The notes below the pieces were generated by a model, which saw only the letters and a program-made list of their open reading frames with translations, had not been told where the DNA came from and did no database searches. A program made the translations under genes and the position numbers. A DNA stretch of 64,000 nt from Brugia malayi. Lineage: Eukaryota; Nematoda; Chromadorea; Rhabditida; Onchocercidae. Positions 48,279-60,278 of this stretch are shown one piece after another (position 1 is the stretch's first letter; every line of letters begins with the position of its first letter). The DNA is taken from the NCBI RefSeq assembly GCF_000002995.4, contig NW_025062475.1, positions 11,908,187 to 11,972,186 on the forward strand. Direction: 5' to 3'.

Positions 48279-51200
48279 TCATAGAGATGGTGGTATTAGT
48301 TTTGGTGAATCGTTGGGAGTACCAGAAGACGATTCGGAGGACCAGGTGGTACCATCCCTATTAATTGTTCTCTGTTGTGGAGGTGCTTTGCATGGTGTCA
48401 ACGGTATACCACCACGTGCCAGGAAAGCTTGCTCTTTTTGTCGTTTTTTCTCTTTCATTCGACGATTTTGAAACCATATTTTTACCTGAAATTTATTTCT
48501 AATCTTTTAACTATATATATAAAAACATTTGTTTATATATTTACTTGTTCTCACTTACTTTATTGTTCTTATCTTTTTATTTATGCTAACTCTTTTGATC
48601 TCCCATGAGACAAAGCAACTTTGTTTAAAATCTGTTTTTGGTTCCTTCATTATGATAACATTCCCAAGCGATGATTTGTAATTTTAGAAATTTCTTTCTT
48701 TCCCATTGTCTTTTTTTTCTTTTTTTTGGAAAAAATAAAATTCATGAAATGGTTTAAATTTATGAATAATTTTTTTATTTCATCTCTAGCATCATAAATT
48801 CTTATAATGAGTTATAAATTCAATGAATAATTTTAATTGCAAAAATTAATGAACAAATATTGATGAGTATTAAATTAATGAATAATACTAAATGAAAATA
48901 ATTCATATTTTAAGTTCAAATAATTTGTATTGATCTATCTGGTATATAATTTTCGTATAATGAAAAAAAAAAAAAAAAAAACTGCTATTAATTTCATGAT
49001 ATCTCATGATATGATAATAATGATCATAAAGTATCATCGTATAAATTCTAAATAATTACTAAAGCTATGAAATCTTCTTAACTTTTATTAATAATTTAAA
49101 GACACAATTTTTTAGTTTTTTTTTTTTTTCTCTCTCTCTCTTTTCCCTTCTCTTTCTCCAAAGCTTTATTATAAGTTCATTCATGAATGATACTAATATT
49201 ATTTCCTAATAACAAAAAAATGAAATTATACCAGATGTAATCATTAACGTACCAATAATTATTAGCTTATTACCGTATCATTAATTTTAATCTAACTTTT
49301 AAAGTTAATTTCTTAATTACATTAATAAAATTTTCATCTTATCATACTGTATGTTCAATCATCCATAGGCTAATTTCTTTCTTTCTTTCTTTGTTTTTTT
49401 TTTCTCTCTCTCTCTCTTTTTTTCTTCGTTTCATTTTGAAATGTTTCATGCATTTAGAAATGAAAGATAGTATAGTATTAGCTAAAGCTAAAGCTAACAA
49501 TAGCTACAATGAGATTAGTCTTTTTCTAGAACAAATTGGAAATTTGGTTTCAATCTGACAACCAATGAGAGCATAGATTCATCGTATGTCAAACAAATTG
49601 AAAATTGATCTAGTATGAGTGAAGTGGAGAAGATAGCTAACAATATTGGATTTTTTTTTTTTTAGCTTTATGTTGAAAAATTTTATAAATAATTTAGCAA
49701 ATTTTAAAATTTGGAAAAAACAAATCATATGAAAATGAAAGATATAATTAGAACAAAAAAATAAAATAAACATTTTTACATTTTCATTAGTATCAATTAC
49801 ACTTACTAATATTGAATTCAATCGTAAGTAGATTAGTAGAGTTAGTATTTAGGGATTATAATCGATTAGAATTTCGTAGTATTTTTAGTTTTGCTAGAAA
49901 AAAAAAAAAAGAAAAAGATGAAAGTAAATAATAAGTGTTAACAGTAAGTGTAATATTAGATTTGTAGACCATAGCTTAATTCAATGACTAATGCCTCGAG
50001 AAAAAAAAAGAAAAAAAAAAAACGCTTCAAAATTATTTCAATGAATTATCGTCGTTAATTTTAAAAATTGCTATATTTAAACATAAAAGATAATTCATTG
50101 ACGATGAAAATGACCTAAAGTACTTTATTTTAATTCGCACTAATTTATTTTGATTTGACAACACTTTTTATGAACTTTTTTCAATAAATTTACTCTCTTT
50201 TTCTTCTTTTTTTTTTTTTTTCAGTTAAATCAAGGTTATTAGACATTTTGACATGCGTACAATACGTAAAGATAATTTTTCTGCTTTTGATGGAAAAAAT
50301 AATCTTTGAAATGTACAAATATTGATTTCTTTCTGATTAACGTATGATATTAGTTTTTTCCTGAATGTTAATTTAAAAGACAAATTAATAAATAATTTTG
50401 TCATTTTTCCCTGATAATTATATATAAAAAAAAAAAAAAAGAAAAACAAAAATATCAGAAAAAGTAGAATTTAATTTTTGAATTTCATTTTTTTTCATTA
50501 AATAGTTTAAACAATATGTTATACAAATTTTGCATATCTAAAATAGAAAATGTTATTATTACATTAAGAATATCAAAGAGAAAAACATTAAGATGTGATA
50601 AAAAAAAAAAAATAATTTATATCAAAAACTAATTAAATTTAATTTATTTTGTATTTTTTAATTGCAATTTATATGCAAATATTTTTACAGTAAATAGATA
50701 GCGATAAGATGATAAGATTTAGTTATTTTTACTACTCTCATGTTTACTTCTTATCTATTATTCTTTAACCACTAATACTTTTACTTCTATTATCTGAAAA
50801 TTTTTCTGTCAATAATTTTATAGAAGAGATAGAATAAATCAGATACGGTAACAGCATGATATTTACTTGAGTTTCATTTAGTTGTAGGATTGATGCGATT
50901 TCGGCTCGCCTTGTTCGATTTAAATATTTCGATGTGTAATATTCTTTTTCAAGTTCTGTTAATTGATGAGTGGTAAAATTTGTACGTATCGCATTCGTAT
51001 CCTCTACTACACGTCGTTTTGGTACTATAAAAATTATTTATTTGATTATATGATATTGCTTCTAATAGTCTATTTTTTTTCTTTATTTGTATTTTAATTT
51101 TTTTTTTTTTTTTTTTTTTAAATATCAATTGAAAAAAAAATTTTTTTTTTTGTAAAAAATTTAGACAGTACTTTATAAATATTTATTTTTTTCTTTGCTC

Positions 51201-51841
51201 TTTTTCTTTTCTTCTCTTTTCAATGTGTTAATGAAATAAATTCGAAATTTTGATTAATTAGGTATTCATTTAAAGCTTTTTCTTTTCTTTTTAGAATTAA
51301 TGCTTAAAGTGTTAATTTGTTGTATAATAGTGCTATTTTTATAACGATTACACGTATTGACGCTAAAATTTGATCACGTAGCATACGTGAAATATCCGAA
51401 ATGATCGTATTATTTTGATCACTGATCATATTACATGAAAAATTACTTACTAAAAAGTATGATAAAATGTAAACCTGATGATTTAGTGACGGTACGTTTA
51501 ATATGCATCCATTTATATGTATTTGCGGTGCTTGCAGCAATTGTAGCAGCTGCAGCTGCAGCTGCAACCGTAGCAGCAGTAGTAGCAGTGGTAGAAGTAG
51601 TTGAATGAGATTGTTGGATAGGATTAGCATTAGTTGTCGATTGATTTTGACCATAATTAGCTGTAGCATTTGTAATCCAATGTGAAGTGCTTGGTGGAGG
51701 TAATTGATGACCATATGATGAGGTTGGTGGATAAGGTGTTACCGAGGTGGAAATGTAACCACCGGACGATGACCAGTCAGCATAATGTGGATAAGTGGTG
51801 GGTGGACTAGAAGAACCAATGTAAGATTCGGTACAACTCAT
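48279..51841 (-). CDS. ceh-13: Labial/Hox1-class homeodomain transcription factor (CEH-13 orthologue)
   Basis: Exons 51475-51841, 50867-51024 and 48279-48485 join in frame to 243 residues. The N-terminal half is Tyr/Ser/Pro/Thr-rich ([20 protein letters not shown]) with a Thr/Ala run. The labial-type hexapeptide TYKWMHIKR, the PBC (Extradenticle/CEH-20) interaction motif, lies just before the first intron. The homeodomain contains [40 protein letters not shown] and [20 protein letters not shown]. Gln50 and Asn51 of the recognition helix are present, and [15 protein letters not shown] is characteristic of Hox1. An intron of 2.4 kb splits the homeodomain between NETQ and VKIWF. A Ser/Pro-rich tail ends in IPPSL. 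In C. elegans ceh-13 acts in anterior embryonic patterning; that role is inferred here. The leader acceptor at 51862 supports the start codon. Confidence 0.95.
48486..50866 (-). other. 2.4 kb homeodomain-splitting intron of ceh-13
   Basis: AT-rich with CT runs near 49130 and 49405 and several A or T homopolymers. No coding segment was seen. It is long for this window and may hold regulatory sites. Confidence 0.6.
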
Positions 51842-51861
51842 CGAGAAATGAATTCACTAGC

Positions 51862-51871
51862 CTAGAAGAAG
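51862..51871 (-). promoter_or_regulatory. Probable spliced-leader acceptor of ceh-13
   Basis: CCTTCTTCTAG on the minus strand, 20 bases before the ATG at 51841. This would give a very short 5' UTR typical of trans-spliced nematode messages. Confidence 0.45.
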
Positions 51872-52816
51872 GAATATTTTTTAATAAATATACTTTAGCA
51901 AAAGTTATGTTTTAAAATGGTATAAGTTCACTGCATTTATAATAACAAAGAAAAAAAGTTTTTTTAAAAAAAAATGTAAAAAGTAGAATTATAGTTGAAA
52001 AGAATGAATCATTGATCGTTTAAATAATTAGAATGTACTTTGTGATGTACTATTTTTTGCAACAAGTATAATCATTGATGATTATTTAAGAGTATCATTT
52101 ATTAATGAGTTAAAATTATACATATAAGTGAGTATGCTATAAGTGTTTTTTACAAATACAGTTAAAATTATGAGTACAAGTAAGTATGCTAAATATGTAT
52201 TCATACATTTTTGTTTATAATTATAAATACGATTAAGATTATAAATATTTGATTAGTATTATTATAAGTACAGATGTATGAATGTAACACTTCATATAAT
52301 GCTATAATTATTACTATAAATAAAGTTAAAATAATAAGTATGCTATAAGTTTTTGTTATCACTTAAAATTGCTGGTATAGGTAAAGTATACACAATAAGT
52401 ATTTTTATAAAATGAAGTATAATAAGTATAAATATGAATATATCATTAAAGAATTATTCAACAAAAGGAAAAAATATATATATACGTACATTTATATATG
52501 TGTTTATATCAGTATGAAAGTCATTAATTATTATCACTGATAAAATCTGTTATTATCAGTGTAATTTAAATGACTATTTATTGCAATTGTAATTTAAATA
52601 ATTAAATAACTATATGAATTGATTCTTCATTACTTCCTTATTCATAGAAAGGATTAAAATTAAAACGCAATTTTTAAATTGAAAAGATTCAGCCCTATCG
52701 AACTAAACAAACGCTACGATGCGATGCGATGCGATACTGCTACTGCTACTGCTGCTGTTCGAGCAATAAATCACACCGTCGTACAACATATCACTTAGGC
52801 AGTCTGTCATTTAACT

Positions 52817-52819
52817 ACA

Positions 52820-52862
<43 letters not shown>
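52817..52862 (+). repeat. CA microsatellite
   Basis: About 23 CA units, followed by CATA/TA/GTAC-rich simple sequence to 52930. The open frames across it are repeat artefacts. Confidence 0.9.
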
Positions 52863-52867
<5 letters not shown>

Positions 52868-53445
52868 ACATATATATATACAAACACATACGTACACACA
52901 TACACGTACGTACATACATGCATATATAGAGAGAGAAAGTAGGAGTAAAAGACAGGATAAGATTGATGCGTGCATGCGTATGTTAGTGGGCGTGTAATTC
53001 TGGTGGTTGAGATAACCAATCACATAACTGTCACACTACGGTGATTTCTTTCATATCTTTCATTCAAACATTTTTAATAAATTTATTCCTGAATAATAAA
53101 ATATTTCTGATTGCTACAAAAACGTATATTATTAAAAGTATAATACGTGAATTATAATTGTTATGAAATGGTACGTTACGTGTTAAGAAAAGAATACGTA
53201 CGTGTCCGTTACGTTATAAATTTATCATTCAAAAAAAAAAGTGAATAAAAAAAACAGTGAAATTTTATAAAAGAATAATAAAATTTATGAAAAAAAAAAT
53301 AATGTTGAAATAAATGAATATTATTATTAGATATTATCAGATTAAAATTGAAATATTTTTTTTTTTTAAAGTGGCGGTTATTGTAATTTAAACTGTTACA
53401 TATTGCGCTTCATTTAAGCTCAGTCTCATTAATCTTTCTTTTTCG

Positions 53446-53498
53446 TCACACACACACACACATACACACACACACATACACACACATACAAACACATG
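53446..53498 (+). repeat. Interrupted CA microsatellite
   Basis: CA repeats interrupted by TA every few units. Confidence 0.85.
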
Positions 53499-55153
53499 CA
53501 TACATACACGTACAGATTGTATGTAGACATCCATGAAGAACACAAATTATCTTATATCAGCTCCAATTTCAAATATTTTTAAACATCAACATTACATTTC
53601 TTTCCGGCGCCATATTTTGTCTTTTCCGTACGGTTCAAGAAAAAAAAAAAGAAAAAGAAAATGATCTAAACGATTCACTGCGGTTAATTTTTCAAGTTTT
53701 TTTTTTGAATTCTCTCCCAATTTTTTTTTTTTTTTGTTTGTAAATAAAATAATTTCAAATCATTAATTCGTTTCAAAAATTTTTAATCGTCTTTGCTCAT
53801 TTTTATTTTTAAGTACTACAAGCTAATAAATTATATGATTAGCAAGATTTTCAAGTACACTATTTGATTGCGAATTGATATCGCTTAAAAAATTGAAATC
53901 TGTATATATGTACTATGATAATAAATCCTTTCTTTATTTCTTAATTTTTTGCCCTTAATGATGGGTAAATATTTCGCTCATACAATTTAATTTCGTTTGT
54001 ATGATTAATAGCAAAAATCTCTTACCAGTTTTTTATATTGTTATTAGTGATGTCGGACATTAAAGATACAAATTATCATTACCATTCTGTATTTATTATA
54101 CCTAAGCTATACCTGGTATTGCTTAATATTCTAATCAGAAAATACTAAGGTAATAGTTTAAAGATTAATTCAAAATTCCAACTAAGAAATATTTTTACCT
54201 TTCATTTTAGTAGTTAAAAAAAGTGGAAACAACAGTTGATTTACATATATATTTATAAATTAATTAACATTCTAAACGATTAAACAACTACCCATTAAAT
54301 TAGCCATGAAAATGCGCAATAAAATTTTCCATTTCATAGCATATCTAAACTCAAAAGGTAAAAATTTTTGTATTTCCCTTTTTTCCATCACTCTTTTCAC
54401 TTTCAGAATTTTGAAATAAAAATTGTCTAAAGTGAAATTGCCCATTCAAATTGACACAAACATTTTTGCTTGTTTAACCATCGGAAAATATAAGAAATTT
54501 ATGTCTAAAAATAAAAAGCAATGAGTGGAAATTAGCTAAATACTTTTTATGTTAATATCATAGTTTAAAATAAAGCAAAAAATAAAGTAATTATGAAATA
54601 TTAGCCCGAATTTGCATTACTATTTAACTGTGGACAGTGACATATATGTCAGTCAATAATTTAGTTGAAAGAACAATGAAGCGCTAATTTTCAAACAAAA
54701 AATTCAGCTTTTTTTTTTTCTTTTTCTTTTTAAATTTTAAATTTCTTTGTATTACATACATCCAAAAAATTATACAACTAAATAATTGTTTCTTCTTCTT
54801 CTTTTCTTTATTTTTTGCTTTTTTTTTCTATCAATTCTCCTAAAATTTAATTTATTGTCTATTTTTCTAGGAAATGATGAAATTTAGAGAAAAACCTGAT
54901 TTGCTATTTTTTTTTCGTTTTTGGTTTTTCGAATTTTATTTTAAAAATTTTATCCGTGAAAGGAAATACTGAAAAAGAAATGCAAGAAAGGAAAACTGTG
55001 AAAAAAATTAAAATATGAAACTTTAATTAGTAAATAGTTAGTTAATCAAAATTAAATTAGAATAACTCACTTTTTTTTTACTTTAAAATAGATAAATTTT
55101 AAAGAAATTGCTGAATTTTAAAGAAACATGCATCTTTTATCTTGTCATGAAAT

Positions 55154-56692
55154 TGAATGAATGAATGAATGAATGAATGAATGAATGAATGAATGAATGA
55201 ATGAATGAATGAATGAATGAATGAATGAATGAATGAATGAATGAATGAATGAAATGAAATGAATGAATGAATGAATGAATGAATGAATGAATGAAATGAA
55301 TGAATGAATGAATGAATGAATGAATGAATGAATGAATGAATGAATGAATGAATGAATGAATGAAAATGAATGAATGAATGAATGAATGAATGAATGATGA
55401 ATGAATGAATGAATGAATGAATGAATGAATGAATGAATGAATGAATGAATGAATGAATGAATGAATGAATGAATGAATGAATGAATGAATGAATGAAAAT
55501 GAATGAATGATTGAAATGAATGAATGAATGAATGAATGAATGAATGAATGAATGAATGAAAGAAAATGAATGAATGAATGAATGAATGAATGAATGAATG
55601 AATGAATGAATGAATGAATGAATGAATGAATGAATGAATGAATGAATGAAGAATGAATGAATGAATGAATGAATGAATGAATGAATGAATGAATGAAATG
55701 AATGAATGAATGAATGAATGAATGAATGAATGAATGAATGAATGAATGAATGAATGAATGAATGAATGAAATGAATGAATGAATGAATGAATGAATGAAT
55801 GAATGAATGAATGAATGAATGAATGAATGAAAATGAATGAATGAATGAATGAATGAATGAATGAATGAATGAATGAATGAATGAATGAATGAATGAATGA
55901 ATGAATGAATGAATGAATGAATGAATGGCGAATGAATGAATGGGCGAATGAATGAATGAATGAATGAATGAATGAATGAATGAATGAATGAATGAATGAA
56001 TGAATGAATGAATGAATGAATGAATGAATGAATGAATGAATGAATGAATGATGAATGAATGAATGAATGAATGAATGAATGAATGAATGAATGAATGAAT
56101 GAATGAATGAATGAATGAAATGAATGAATGAATGAATGAATGAATGAATGAATGAATGAATGAATGAATAATGAATGAATGAATGAATGAATGAATGAAT
56201 GAATGAATGAATGAATGAATGAATGAATAATGAATGAATGAATGAATGAATGAAATGAATGAATGAATGAATGAATGAATGAAAATGAATGAATGAATGA
56301 ATGAATGAATGAATGAATGAATGAATGAATGAATGAATGAATAATGAATGAATGAATGAATGAAATGAATGAATGAATGAATGAATGAATGAATGAATGA
56401 ATGAATGAATGAATGAATGAATGAATGAATGAATGAATGAATGAATGAATGAATGAATGAAATGAATGAATGAATGAATGAATGAAATGAATGAATGAAT
56501 GAATGAATGAATGAATGAATGAATGAATGAATGAATGAATGAATGAAATGAATGAATGAATGAATGAAATGAATGAATGAATGAATGAAAAAAAATGAAT
56601 GAATGAATGAATGAATGAATGAATGAATGAATGAATGAATGAATGAAATGAATGAATGAAGTGGAGTGAATGAAATGAAATAAATGAATGAT
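55154..56692 (+). repeat. 1.5 kb GAAT tetranucleotide array
   Basis: Roughly 380 units of GAAT with about 35 small interruptions (extra or missing A, AA, GCG, TAA). The minus strand reads as an uninterrupted frame of His-Ser-Phe-Ile repeats (55099-56985) only because no frame of the TTCA repeat contains a stop. The plus strand stops every four codons. Not regarded as protein coding. Confidence 0.97.
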
Positions 56693-59063
56693 AGAAAATC
56701 CTTCAGCAACCGAAATGACAAATTTATCTGCTTATCTTTCATTGAACATGTGATAGTTTTGCTTCGTTGTAAAAACGAAAAACTTTCGTTTTTTTGTGTT
56801 TGTGTGTGTGTTTGGATGGATAAAAAATTTTTTAATTTTTTTAACAAGTTAATTTTTAGATAAATTTGAAATAAATATTTTTTTCTCATCTTGTTCAATG
56901 TGATTTTTCCCTTTTTTTTAGTTTCATTCACTTTAATAAAAAGAATAATTATTGGATGAATTAATAATAAATGCGTATAATGCATTTTTTTTAAGAAAAA
57001 ATTGTTAATAAAAGTGGAAATAAAATGAAAGAGAACAGCTAAGAGGAAAAGGAAAAAAGAAAGGTTGAAGTGAAAAGTTATGCTAAAATTGATTTATTCA
57101 CATTTAGTTTTAATATTTTACAATAACTAATTATGTGATTTTTACAATAAGTAATTTAAAAATGAAAAGGAAAAATGTTTCTAAAAGATTTCATTTTGAA
57201 ATATTATACACAACAAAAATGATCTTATCAAACTGATTGTGAAATATTTCTCGACGATAGCACTTTTATTTCTTTTTGTTGAACTTTTCACAAATGTTTA
57301 CCTATCATTTCATTATGATTGAATTATTTCGTACAATGAAATAAATAATTTTTGTTTCTTTAGTAATTCCTCCCTGAACTGATGGAAATAGATGAATGGA
57401 TGGATAGATTGTTCATCTTTTTCCTCTTCCATTACTACTTCGTCGCTTTCTTCTTCTTTGTCGCCTTTTTCTTTTTAAATAATCATTTTGGTTTAAATTT
57501 TCATTAAATCACTACGATCGTAACCAACTGATCACATCCGTAATTTCGCATTCATTTGATCATTTGTATTGGGCGTTTCCAAAATTTCTTACTGTCTGAA
57601 CAACTAATTATTGCTGTTAGTATTAAGATGAAAAAAGTTTTACTATCTTTTCGACAATTTCATCCAATTTATTCAAATCTAAATTTCTGTTAAATACATT
57701 TTGAATAGCATAAGTGATTGAATAATGTTTTTCATATTATTTTCTGTTGATATTTTATAATTAACTAACATTTGAAAAAAAAAAAAAAAGACTTTTGTTT
57801 CAAAATGTTTATGCAAATTTTTATAAATTTCAAACTTTCAAACAAATGAAATATCAGTACAGCTAAGCTTTTTACTACATTGATTAAGAAGATGAAAAAA
57901 ATATACATATCAATTAAATTTATTGAATTATTTAAGTAAATTGAAAAAAAATTTTCCTAAGATATTAAATTGTATTTGATTGAATTATAAATTCAAATGA
58001 TTGAGTGAAATTTCACCATTTTAACTTTAAACAAATCATATATAATTTGATTTCGTTTAAAAAAAAATTATTTGAAAAAGGTGTAAGACATGTAAGTAAG
58101 ATATAATTTCAAAAAGATAAGTAAACTAAGTTTTTTTTTTTTTTTTTCTCAATTAATGTCAACTTTAATATCATATGAAAAAGAAAGAAAAAAAGCGACA
58201 ATTGTAATAGTGAATGATAAATGATAATTGTGATAGTAACGATACGTTTTGCTAGAATCAACATTTTGGCAATCAAACGACAACTCTTTATCATACCGAT
58301 ATCTCTCTACTATCATTTTGATTATCCTCTCTTAACCCATTTCCTTTCTTGCCGATATTGGTGTATTAGTATCAACAACTGTCACTCATCACCATCAAAA
58401 CTTACCCTTATAACATTTACTGATCACATTTTCTGATTACCGATATTGTTACTACTACTACTACTACTCTTCCTGTTATCACTATTACTATTCTCATTAT
58501 TTACTGACCTTTGCTAAAGCATTAAAATTTTGAACTAAAAAAAAAAAAAAAAAAAACATATTATTTGGTGCCACGAAATATTTAATATTATAAAAATGTT
58601 TTTGAAGAATAAAAAATTTCCATTTGACAAATACAGTATCATAAAGTAAAAACATTACCGCTTTATCATATCTCTAAATTTTCCACAGTATTTCATGCTA
58701 CAACAGTGATAGGAATACTAGTGTGGTCTTTTAGGATACTGTATTTTTCAAATTTAAAAATTTTTCAATCATCAATGACTTTTTATCATTCCAAATACTT
58801 TACAGTACAAGTAATATGTTTAAATTATAATTAAATCCATTTTTTTTTATCATGAAAATCTGATACATTATCAAAGGTTAATAAATTTTTATAACTGTTT
58901 TCTATTAATCTATTATCGATAAATTACCACCATTAAATATTTATATCCGAATTTTTAATTAACGTCTAAGAATAATTCAGGAAAGTATTAATTTGAGCTT
59001 TAAAACGTAGTATTTTGACAAGAATACCTGTTCTTATTCCTTTTAATAGCTGAAACTGGTTCG

Positions 59064-59094
<31 letters not shown>

Positions 59095-60246
59095 AATTCT
59101 AAGGTGAAATTTTTAAAAGCAGGAAAAGATAGATTAATGACAGTAATTAATAGCTTTGTCAAAATAAACTTACTGTAAATTTGTACAATTTGAAAATTTT
59201 TGCAGCGAGAGAAGGAAAGGGCGAGAAACAAAAAAGTCGAATGAAATTTTAACATTTGTTAAAAATAAATCGATAATATCTAATGCAGTGAACGTATTGG
59301 TTAAAATGCTTAAAAAGGCAAAAAGCAAATGAATATTTAGAAAAAAAGGCAGTTTTACTAAATAAATAGATGAATGTGAATGATTTGAATAGATGTAGAT
59401 GAAATGGACGAATTTTTAGAAATAATTTTTTGGTAAACGTTTTTATTACATTGCATTTTCCTAAATAATCACACCGATAGCTTAAATAAAAGCTCTATTT
59501 AGGGCTAATTTTAGGCTTATTAAAATGATCATGAATATGTGACTATAAATTGCTGCATTTCCATACTTTTATTTATAATTTTGAATCTACTTGTTTATTC
59601 AAAATTCATTTATTCATTGCCAATGAAAATAGGTAGTGTAACAAAAGTGTTTTATCATTCATTGCAAGTTAAACTTTTATGATTTTGACTTTAAAAAAAA
59701 AAACACATAACTTTAGAAATTAAAAAAAAGAGCCAGGAAATAGAGAACAAAATTTTTAACGAAATGTGAGATTTAAAGCAAAAAAGAAATTTTACAACTT
59801 TTTTAATGATATCAATTTTATAATGTTAGGAAAGGAAAAAAAAATGCATTGAGTATTGACAAATTCTGCTGGCCGGATACATTTGAAATGATTAACTAAC
59901 TAAACCGGATGTTAGAATTTACCCGTAAACTAAGTTTTGGCGGGACAAGCAATAATATATTGACCAAATTATAATCATTTCATATTAGTAATTATAGCAT
60001 AATAAAAAATTATTCAGGAACAAAAAAAAGTAGAGCCCAATCGTTAATATAAAAAATTTCTTATATTCTATTTGATAAGATTAATTTTTTGGGAAATTTT
60101 CAAAAAAATACTTTAGCTTTCTTATAGGAATGGCAACTGTAACTTAGCGCATTAAGAATATGACCATATGGCAAAGGTCAAAGGTTGACGAAAATCTATC
60201 AAATTAACCAAGTTGGTGTTGTAAATCAAAACTCTTCAAGTGCCTG

Positions 60247-60278
60247 TGTATATGTGTGTGTGTGTGTATGTGTATGTA
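60247..60278 (+). repeat. GT microsatellite
   Basis: GT units interrupted by TA, adjacent to a GC-richer island. Confidence 0.75.

Larger units (their letters stand above)
51872..55150. other. Upstream region of ceh-13, proximal part
   Basis: AT-rich, with repeats of ATAAGTATGCTATAAGT type around 52085-52430, a GATGC/CTG short-repeat patch at 52716-52760, and two CA microsatellites. A GC-richer patch at 52970-53045 contains possible Pbx/Meis sites. No gene seen. Confidence 0.5.

Noticed and set aside
55099..56985. 628-codon minus-strand open frame of His-Ser-Phe-Ile repeats
   Set aside because: It is a by-product of the GAAT array: no frame of TTCA repeats contains a stop. The flanking non-repeat residues are low complexity.
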